Translations under genes and position numbers: made by a program | Assembly: GCA_035512595.1 (NCBI GenBank) | Contig: DATKDU010000427.1 | Coordinates: 1 to 12,781, forward strand | DNA from: DATKDU01 sp035512595 | GTDB lineage: Bacteria > Planctomycetota > Planctomycetia > Pirellulales > Pirellulaceae | Reading direction: 5' to 3' | DNA length: 12,781 nucleotides | Notes under the pieces: model-generated | What the model saw: only the letters and a program-made list of their open reading frames with translations | What the model was told of the DNA's origin: nothing | Databases searched by the model: none | Shown: piece by piece, positions 7,344-12,781 of the stretch | How positions within the stretch are numbered: the first letter of the stretch is position 1 | Layout: the number at the start of each line of letters is the position of its first letter

Positions 7344-7999
7344 TGCTCAAGTCACTCGTCAAATCGCTGCTCAATGGAATCGCGCTGGCCCTGACGTGGC
7401 CTTGCGCGGTGATGTGCTCTCTGGAGCGGATGGCCGATCCCAACCGTGAGGAGTTGTTCAGCTTCTGGGCGCAATGCTTCGCCCTGCTGCCGGGGACGCC
7501 GGGAATGTACCTGCGGCGAGCTTTCTATCGCCGCACGCTCGATGCTTGTGCCGCAGACTGCTTCCTGGGCTTCGGCGTCGTGTTTTCCACGCGGCGGGCG
7601 GTCGTCGAATCCCAGGCTTACGTCGGCACCTACGCCCTGATCGGCTCGGTCATCTTGCGACGCACGTGCTTGATCGGCAGCCGGGTCAGCCTGCTCAGCG
7701 GCGGACAGTTGCACGTCATGGACCCGCAGGGGAATTGGCTCCCGACCGACCTCTCGCGCCGTCAGCAGATTGAGATCGGGGAGAATGCCTGGATCGGAGA
7801 AGGGGCGGTCGTCATGGCCGACATCGGCCCGCGGGCGATGGTCTCGGCCGGCGCAGTGATTTCCTCCGCGATACCGCCGAGCGTGATGGTGGCGGGCAAT
7901 CCAGCGCGCTTTGTCAAGCGTCTGGCGCCGCCGTCCGAAGAACAGGCCGCCGCCGAGTCGGGCGGAGCACGTAACCAGCTTCCCGTAGCCGCCTCATGA
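7343..7999 (+). CDS. Hexapeptide-repeat (left-handed beta-helix) O-acyltransferase, copy 1
   Basis: A 218-residue transferase that probably puts an acetyl or other acyl group on a sugar hydroxyl. An N-terminal hydrophobic stretch (about residues 9-27) could anchor it at the membrane. The beta-helix runs from about 78 to 187, with hexapeptide turns such as YVGTYALIGS (93-102), CLIGSRVSLLSGG (109-121) and IGENAWIGEGAVVMADIG (145-162), then VMVAGNPARFVK (181-192), the standard exit of this fold. His124 in LLSGGQLH is the likely catalytic base by position. The frame is open upstream to 6890 but overlaps the ligase in another frame; the TGATG junction and GGAAG support 7343. It is a clear relative of the gene at 9081-9746 and overlaps the acyltransferase-3 gene by ATGA. 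The C-terminal ~25 residues are low complexity. Confidence 0.87.
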   Translation: MLKSLVKSLLNGIALALTWPCAVMCSLERMADPNREELFSFWAQCFALLPGTPGMYLRRAFYRRTLDACAADCFLGFGVVFSTRRAVVESQAYVGTYALIGSVILRRTCLIGSRVSLLSGGQLHVMDPQGNWLPTDLSRRQQIEIGENAWIGEGAVVMADIGPRAMVSAGAVISSAIPPSVMVAGNPARFVKRLAPPSEEQAAAESGGARNQLPVAAS

Positions 8000-9084
8000 T
8001 CCCGCAGCGTCTCGCCTTCATCGACTGGATGAAAGTCCTGGGCATGCTCGTGATCGTGCTGGGACATACCGGCGCGCAAGAGCTGCTGGCCCCCACGCCG
8101 CCATTTAACTTCAAGCAGCTCGGCGTGGCGTTTTTCGTCTTCGTCATGGGGTATTCACTGGCCGGTGAGACCCGTGCGCCATGGTTGGTCTTTTACAACC
8201 GAATCTTTGAAGTCTGGCTGTTCGGGCTGGCGTTCGCCCTGGTGATGAGCCTGGCGACCTGGCTGACGATCCGCGATCTGGCGGAGAGCAATTACTTGCC
8301 CCTCTTCTTTGGGGCCAATGTCGCCTTCAACTTCTTTCCCGCCAATCCGACGACGTGGTACATCGGGACTTACTTTCATCTGCTGCTGCTGTGGGTGCTG
8401 GTGCTCAGGCGGATCCAGGTGCGGCCATGGATGATCGTGCTCAGTTTCGGTGCGGAGATTGTCATTCGGGCGGCATTGATTCCTTCCGCCGGCGGCCTGG
8501 TGGCCTACATGGCGCTCACCAACTGGGGGACCGTCCTGCTCCTGGGCCTGTGGTCGGGGCAGCAGCGCCAAGTGTCGGTGCCGAAGGGAAACGGGCTTTA
8601 CGCGCTGGCTGGAGAGCTGATCGCGCTTCTAGTCCTGCTGGCGCTGTGGCCGGCGATGCTCGCGAGAATGGAAGTGGCTGAAGAGTTCCCGTTTGCCCTG
8701 GTCGGCAGTTCCACATCGCCTGTTCCCTGGCTGGCGACTTCGGCGGCAGTCAGCTTCCTGTACCTCGCTCACACCTGGCTGATTTTTCGCGTCACTCAGC
8801 GGCTGCCGTCGCTCAAAGGCGTCGAGTTCCTGGCTCGCAACACGCTGATTGTGTTCATCGTCCACATGCCGCTGATTTACTGGCTGTGTCCGCACTTCTA
8901 TCCGCTGGTGCCGCAAGGCGGACTGCGCGTGCTGACGAACGTATTTCTGTTCTTCTTGCTCCCCGCCTGCCTGTCGGAGCTGATCCGTTGGACGATTCGG
9001 CCGGTCTGGTGGCGCGATCGATTGCGTGAGAGGGTGCTCGCCCGCTGGACGAAGGCGTTGCCGACGCCGGGATGTGCGCCATGA
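7996..9084 (+). CDS. Integral membrane acyltransferase-3 family protein (sugar O-acyltransferase)
   Basis: A 362-residue polytopic membrane protein with about ten hydrophobic segments. It opens with FIDWMKVLGMLVIVLGHTG. Lys13 and His24 fit the R/K-x10-H motif of acyltransferase-3 proteins, His24 being essential in studied members. Other family-like blocks are FFVFVMGYSLAG in the second segment, TWYIGTYFHLLLLW in the middle and NTLIVFIVHMPLIYW near the C-terminus. Family members move acetyl or succinyl groups across the membrane to decorate exopolysaccharide, O-antigen or glucans, so this is probably the membrane step that decorates the glycan made by this operon. Whether it uses acetyl-CoA or the acyl-ACP encoded upstream cannot be told. 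It starts and ends in ATGA overlaps, sitting between two related hexapeptide transferases. Confidence 0.88.
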   Translation: MIPQRLAFIDWMKVLGMLVIVLGHTGAQELLAPTPPFNFKQLGVAFFVFVMGYSLAGETRAPWLVFYNRIFEVWLFGLAFALVMSLATWLTIRDLAESNYLPLFFGANVAFNFFPANPTTWYIGTYFHLLLLWVLVLRRIQVRPWMIVLSFGAEIVIRAALIPSAGGLVAYMALTNWGTVLLLGLWSGQQRQVSVPKGNGLYALAGELIALLVLLALWPAMLARMEVAEEFPFALVGSSTSPVPWLATSAAVSFLYLAHTWLIFRVTQRLPSLKGVEFLARNTLIVFIVHMPLIYWLCPHFYPLVPQGGLRVLTNVFLFFLLPACLSELIRWTIRPVWWRDRLRERVLARWTKALPTPGCAP

Positions 9085-9746
9085 GCATGGATCACGCCGC
9101 CGAGGGTGCTGCGCCGGCAATCCGTGTCGAGGCACCGCAGCGCAGCGGCCTGTTCGTCGCCTGCAAGCGCTGCCTGCAGACAATCTTTTTGCTGCTGGTC
9201 GCGCCTCGCTTGCTGACCCTCGCCGTGGCGAGGGCGCTGCTCGGGCGCCGGGCGTTCATGGCGTCCAGCGAGTCGATCGCCCGCATTCCCGGTTTGCGGG
9301 GCGTGTTCGCCAGGCAGGCGTTCTACGGCCGCACGCTGGCGCGATGCGGGCAAGACGTGAGCTTCGGCTGGATGAGCGTCTTTTCAATGCCTGAGGCGGA
9401 GGTCGGGGACCGCGTCTATATCGGCCGGTTCTGCTCTCTGGGATTTGCCCTCCTGGAAGACGAGGTGATGCTCGCCGACCGCGTGCAGATTCTCAGCGGC
9501 GGCCGCGAGCACTCCCGCAGCGATGCGGCGGTGACGATGCAGTCGCAGGACCAGGTCTACCAGCGCGTGCGGATCGGGACTGGGGCCTGGATCGGCACTG
9601 GAGCGGTCGTGATGGCCGACGTGGGGGAGCACTCCATCATCGGCGCCGGCGCCGTCGTCAATAAGCCGATTCCCTCCTACAGCGTGGCAGTGGGAGTGCC
9701 GGCACGAGTGGTGAAGACCCTTCCACAACCCGGCGAAACCGCATGA
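9081..9746 (+). CDS. Hexapeptide-repeat (left-handed beta-helix) O-acyltransferase, copy 2
   Basis: A 221-residue paralogue of the gene at 7343-7999. Shared features are an N-terminal hydrophobic segment (about residues 32-55, TIFLLLVAPRLLTLAVARAL), a conserved Phe-Tyr-x-Arg-Thr-Leu block (AFYGRTL, 80-86), the beta-helix start, ILSGGREH (137-144) with candidate catalytic His144, and IGTGAWIGTGAVVMADVG (165-182), then SVAVGVPARVVK (201-212). The ATG at 9081 forms an ATGA overlap with the acyltransferase-3 stop; an in-frame ATG at 9072 would add three residues. The predicted role is acyl transfer to a sugar of the exopolysaccharide, with a position or substrate different from copy 1. It overlaps the FemAB-like gene by ATGA. 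Confidence 0.87.
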   Translation: MSMDHAAEGAAPAIRVEAPQRSGLFVACKRCLQTIFLLLVAPRLLTLAVARALLGRRAFMASSESIARIPGLRGVFARQAFYGRTLARCGQDVSFGWMSVFSMPEAEVGDRVYIGRFCSLGFALLEDEVMLADRVQILSGGREHSRSDAAVTMQSQDQVYQRVRIGTGAWIGTGAVVMADVGEHSIIGAGAVVNKPIPSYSVAVGVPARVVKTLPQPGETA

Positions 9747-10846
9747 CGACGGCACACCTTATGGACAGCCAGCCACCTTCGCCCGCCGCAGGGACGAAAG
9801 ACGTCGAGATCACCGTGGTCAGCGGCAGCGACGTCGCGGCACGGCAGGAGACCTGGTCGCGATTGTGGAGTGAATTGCCGCCGGGTCCAATCGGCGCCGA
9901 TCCGCGCTGGCTGGCAATCTTGAGAGACGGATTGGGGCATCGTCCTTACGGCCTGGAAGCGCACGTCGCGGGCCAGCTTCAAGCGATCCTGCCGCTGGCA
10001 TACGTCGCCACCCCGCTGTTCGGCCGGTTCCTGGTGAGTCTCCCCTTTGTCAGTAGCTGCGGCGTGCTCGCGGCTGACGAAAGTCTTGTCATGCCGCTGC
10101 TGAATCGGGCCGTCCAATTAGCTGACGAACTGCGCGTCAAGCACCTGGAGCTGCGGCTGGAGCGGCCGCTAGAACATCCGGACTTTCAGCCCTCGGCCGC
10201 CAATAAGATCCTCATGCGGCGAACGCTTCCGGCCACATCGGATGCACTGTGGAAGGAAATCGACTCCAAGGTCCGCAACCAGATTCGCAAAGGGGAGAAG
10301 CAGGGTTTTGATGTCCAGTGGGGCGGTCAAGATCGCCTGGAATCCTTCTATCGTGTCTTTTCGCGGAACATGCGCGACCTGGGAACCCCCGTTTTTCCGC
10401 GGCGATTCTTTGCCGGCATTCTCAGCCACTTTGGCCCCGATGCGGAGTTCTGCACTGTGAGCCTGAAGGAGCAGCCTGTGGCTGCGGCGCTGCTCCTTCA
10501 CGGCCGCGGGACGACGAAAGTCCCCTGCGCCAGTGCGCTCCGCGAGTTCAGCGCGACCAATGCCAACATGTTCATGTACTGGCAGCTTCTCAAGCGGGCC
10601 GTCGAACGCGGGCAGACGACGTTCGATTTCGGCCGCAGCACCATCGGCAGCGGCACCGAGCGGTTCAAGGCCCAGTGGGACGCGGAAGCGGCCCCCGCAC
10701 ACTGGATCAGCTACGTGCGCGACGGCCGGCGAACCGACCTGCGCAAGGAGTCGGCCACGTTCGCACTACTTTCCCGCGCCTGGAAGCTGCTCCCGCTTCC
10801 AGTGGCCGAATTTCTCGGGCCGCGCATCGTTCGCGGCATTCCGTAG
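9743..10846 (+). CDS. FemAB/GNAT-fold protein, PEP-CTERM/exosortase-associated type
   Basis: A 367-residue protein with a tandem GNAT-like (FemAB) architecture. The N-terminal half contains PRWLAILRDGLGHRPYGLEA (54-73), and the core runs from about 170 to 315 with KVRNQIRKGEKQGFDV (176-191), FYRVFSRNMRDLGTPVFPRRF (start at 202) and DFGRSTIGSGTERFKAQW (295-312). These blocks match my memory of the FemAB-like proteins described with exosortase (XrtA)/PEP-CTERM exopolysaccharide loci. Classical FemAB enzymes add amino acids from aminoacyl-tRNA to peptidoglycan; the reaction of this branch is not established as far as I know. The ATGA overlap sets the start at 9743; an in-frame ATG at 9761 is possible. 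It is the last gene of the operon and its stop is 30 bp from the convergent stop of the next gene. Confidence 0.85.
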   Translation: MTTAHLMDSQPPSPAAGTKDVEITVVSGSDVAARQETWSRLWSELPPGPIGADPRWLAILRDGLGHRPYGLEAHVAGQLQAILPLAYVATPLFGRFLVSLPFVSSCGVLAADESLVMPLLNRAVQLADELRVKHLELRLERPLEHPDFQPSAANKILMRRTLPATSDALWKEIDSKVRNQIRKGEKQGFDVQWGGQDRLESFYRVFSRNMRDLGTPVFPRRFFAGILSHFGPDAEFCTVSLKEQPVAAALLLHGRGTTKVPCASALREFSATNANMFMYWQLLKRAVERGQTTFDFGRSTIGSGTERFKAQWDAEAAPAHWISYVRDGRRTDLRKESATFALLSRAWKLLPLPVAEFLGPRIVRGIP

Positions 10847-10876
10847 CGCGCGGGCTCTCGTCGGCATTGCAGGCTG
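10847..10876. other. Convergent intergenic gap
   Basis: These 30 bases separate the stop codons of the operon (TAG ending at 10846) and of the minus-strand gene (its TAG read from 10879 to 10877). There is no strong GC hairpin followed by a T-run on either strand. A 5-bp perfect stem, GGCTG at 10872-10876 and CAGCC at 10880-10884 around the stop codon CTA, is too short to call a terminator. Confidence 0.5.
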
Positions 10877-12781
10877 CTACAGCCAACTGCCGATCTTCTC
10901 AAACAGATAGTCAATGCCGGTGACGTCGGCGGTCGGCATCTGGCCGCTGGCGGAATAGGCTTTGACTTCGTCCATGTCGTAGACGGTGGTCTGCTTGGAC
11001 GACACGGTGCCGCGGGCGTAGTTGGTGCGGCCATACAGCAGGTCCGCGGTGAGAAACTCGCGAAACTCAGCCAGGTCGTTCCCCCCCTGGTGCAGGCGGA
11101 CGTTGACCTGCTCGAATTGCTCGGTCCGCAGCGAGTAATTGGTCCCTGTCAGCCGCCCCACGTTGCTGGTCGTGGTGAAGAGGTCGTTGCCGATCGAGCC
11201 GTACAGGTTGGCGATGTCGTTCCCGCCGGCGGTCGCAAAGGCGATCACTTCGTCGAAGCGGTCGGCCCAGTTGTAGAAGCCGTTGCCTTGCATCAGGGCC
11301 GAGGTCGGGCCAGCGTCGAAGTAGTCGTTGCCGCCGCCGTCATACAGCTTGGCGATGTCGTACCCGCCCCATTGCGAGTACGCGAACACTTTGTCGAATC
11401 GCTCGGTATAGGTATAGAAGCTCGAGCCGCGCAGCACCGCCGAGAGCGGACCGGCGTCGAAATAGTCATTGCCGGCCGAGTCGTAGAGCTTGGCCGTGTC
11501 GATCCCCCCCGCCCTGGCATAGGCATTGAGGCTCTCGAACTTTTCCGCATAGCTGTAGAAGTTCGAACCCCGCAGCAGGCCGGAGTTGGGCCCGGCGTCG
11601 AAGTAGTCGTTGCCCGCCCCGTCGTACAGATTGGCCCGATCGGTGCCGCCGGCCGTGGCGTACGCCTTGTACTGATCGAACGCTTGGCCATAAATGTAGA
11701 AGCCCGGACCACGCAGGACGGCAGACGCGGGCCCAGCGTCGAAAAAGTCATTGCCGGGGCCGTCGGTCAGGTTGGCGACGTCGAAGCCCCCCGCCGTCGC
11801 ATAGGCCCGCACTTCGTCGAAGCCGCTGGCCGTGTTGTCGAAGCCAGTCCCGGTCAGACGCGCAGAGGCCGGATTGGCGGTCAGCGTGTCGTTGCTGGCG
11901 GCATCGTACAGCGAGGCCCTATCGAAGCCGGTGCCGGCGGATACCGTGATCGTCTCCAGCGAAGTGCCGCTGATTTGATAGTCGCTGTTGCTGGCGGTGA
12001 TCACACCCGGCCGCAGCGTGAGCGTGTCGTTTAGGCTGCCGAGCGCGACCGTCAGCGTGTCGCTGCCGCCGCTGCCGCTGATCGTGAGCTGATCCAGTGC
12101 CGCCGGCGTGAACGTGTAGGCCACTCCATTCACGCTCACCTGATGGCTGCTGCCGTGGGTGAAAGCGAACGTGTCGCTGCCGGCGGTGCCAAACACGTTG
12201 ACCGTCGTTCCGGAGAGGCTGACCAGATTGGTCACGCGGGCATCGACGTCAGCATTCGCCCCGCTGAGCTTGACGTAGTAAATGCTGCCGGCCGTCGTAT
12301 TGAAATCGACGCGCTCGGCATTCGACGTGCTGGTGCTGGCGCCGAGGGGAACGAGGCTGGCGCTATAGACTTGCAAATCGACGTTGCCGGCGGAGTGCAG
12401 GAACGACAGATCCACCGTGCCCTTGCCAGTCCGCGCGGCGGTGAACTTGTACCACGTCTCCGGGCCGGTGAGGCTGAGATTGTCGTGGGTCGCAAATTCA
12501 ATGGTTCCCCAGTCGGTGGCAGCCGGAGCACTGCCGGTCAACTCGAAGGCGTGAACGATGGGCATCCCCGCGCCGTCGGCATATTGTTGGGAGACGTAGA
12601 GGCGGCCGCTTGCTGCGTCGTAGGCGGCGCCGCCGATGTGGATGCCGCCGCCGTCGTAGGGGAGGTTTAGCTCCCAAATGTCGTAGGGCTGCACTTCCCA
12701 CGGCTGCTTCGTCCCGGCCTTGACCGCGGCCAGGTCGTGAGCGCTGTAGGCCCAGACTTGATAGCGGTAGGGATAGGCGTG
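10877..12781 (-). CDS. Secreted-type repeat protein, C-terminal 634 residues (5' end outside window)
   Basis: The minus-strand frame is open from the right edge (12781) to the TAG at 10877-10879, so the start lies beyond the window; the GTG at 12694 is internal. Counting from the edge, residues 1-80 (YRYQVWAYSAHDLAAVKAG, then HIGGAAYDAASGRLYVSQQY) resemble the end of a beta-propeller-like region. Residues 90-181 look like a PPC-type beta-sandwich (WYKFTA...VDLQVYSASL...SIYYVKLSG). Residues 182-296 are Ser/Thr/Gly-rich beta strands with SDTF and NDTL turns. Residues 297-578 are six 47-residue tandem repeats, several beginning NDYFDAGP. The last ~56 residues end in IDYLFEKIGSWL with no PEP-CTERM or LPxTG signal. 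Cys is absent and Gly, Asn and Asp are frequent, as in Ca-binding surface proteins. It is probably a large exported adhesin- or matrix-like protein of a planctomycete; function unknown. Confidence 0.85.
   Translation of the reverse strand, partial: HAYPYRYQVWAYSAHDLAAVKAGTKQPWEVQPYDIWELNLPYDGGGIHIGGAAYDAASGRLYVSQQYADGAGMPIVHAFELTGSAPAATDWGTIEFATHDNLSLTGPETWYKFTAARTGKGTVDLSFLHSAGNVDLQVYSASLVPLGASTSTSNAERVDFNTTAGSIYYVKLSGANADVDARVTNLVSLSGTTVNVFGTAGSDTFAFTHGSSHQVSVNGVAYTFTPAALDQLTISGSGGSDTLTVALGSLNDTLTLRPGVITASNSDYQISGTSLETITVSAGTGFDRASLYDAASNDTLTANPASARLTGTGFDNTASGFDEVRAYATAGGFDVANLTDGPGNDFFDAGPASAVLRGPGFYIYGQAFDQYKAYATAGGTDRANLYDGAGNDYFDAGPNSGLLRGSNFYSYAEKFESLNAYARAGGIDTAKLYDSAGNDYFDAGPLSAVLRGSSFYTYTERFDKVFAYSQWGGYDIAKLYDGGGNDYFDAGPTSALMQGNGFYNWADRFDEVIAFATAGGNDIANLYGSIGNDLFTTTSNVGRLTGTNYSLRTEQFEQVNVRLHQGGNDLAEFREFLTADLLYGRTNYARGTVSSKQTTVYDMDEVKAYSASGQMPTADVTGIDYLFEKIGSWL
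11048..11893 (-). repeat. Six tandem 141-bp repeats coding 47-residue units
   Basis: Units run, in coding direction, 11893-11753, 11752-11612, 11611-11471, 11470-11330, 11329-11189 and 11188-11048. The anchor GCGTCGAA (coding for FDA) recurs at 11313, 11454, 11595 and 11736, spaced exactly 141 bases. The unit consensus is roughly GND-YFDAGP-SAVLRG-xFYxYxExFDxVxAYAxAGGxDxAxLYDGAG. Units 2-5 are most alike; units 1 and 6 are diverged, with NDTLTANP and NDLFTTTS in place of NDYFDAGP, and a still weaker 46-residue unit may precede unit 1. The repeats stay in frame and have no indels between them. Confidence 0.85.

Noticed and set aside
10872..10884. GGCTG-CTA-CAGCC hairpin as a terminator
   Set aside because: The stem is only five base pairs, contains the stop codon of the minus-strand gene and has no T-run on either side.
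11048..11893. CRISPR-like or non-coding direct repeat array
   Set aside because: The 141-bp unit has no short repeat/unique spacer alternation, keeps frame and varies as a protein repeat does.
11090..12034. Plus-strand open frame of 314 codons opposite the repeat protein
   Set aside because: Its Val/Gly/Arg-rich translation just mirrors the 141-bp repeats; the minus-strand frame continues to the window edge and has recognisable beta-sandwich and repeat domains.

Overview
The window looks like part of a planctomycete genome, most likely a relative of the Pirellulales. This is inferred from the GC-rich sequence, from the kind of repeat-rich secreted protein at the right end, and from the style of the exopolysaccharide genes. 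No rRNA or other phylogenetic marker is present to prove it. Coding density is very high, and I see no tRNA, rRNA, CRISPR array, insertion sequence or origin.

Bases 1-10846 are one plus-strand run of eleven genes with almost no spacing. Five junctions are ATGA overlaps (1200, 5234, 7996, 9081, 9743), one is probably a GTGA overlap (2420), one is a TGATG junction (7343), and the remaining gaps are 1-16 bp. This is the picture of a single polycistronic operon for a cell-surface or extracellular polysaccharide. In order it holds: the C-terminal part of an alpha/alpha-toroid carbohydrate-active protein (cut by the left edge); three GT-B fold glycosyltransferases; a three-gene acyl-activation set (acyl carrier protein, FabG-like reductase, stand-alone AMP-forming ligase); a decoration set made of a membrane acyltransferase-3 protein between two related left-handed beta-helix (hexapeptide) acyltransferases; and a FemAB/GNAT-like protein resembling those associated with exosortase/PEP-CTERM exopolysaccharide loci.

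A working model is that the glycosyltransferases build the repeat unit on a lipid carrier. The ligase loads a carboxylic acid onto the carrier protein, the reductase adjusts it (probably 3-oxo to 3-hydroxy), and one or more of the four transferases place acyl groups on the glycan. The toroid protein may trim or cleave the polymer. The polymerase, flippase, export and exosortase genes are not in the window and would be expected to the left or elsewhere.

Bases 10877-12781 on the minus strand hold the C-terminal 634 residues of a large secreted-type protein, convergent with the operon and cut by the right edge. It has a beta-rich repeat-like segment, a PPC-like beta-sandwich and six 47-residue tandem repeats. 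The repeats are exact 141-bp units, most carrying an RTX-like GxGND motif. The gap between the two convergent stop codons is only 30 bp, with no convincing terminator. There is no gene-free stretch longer than 300 bases.
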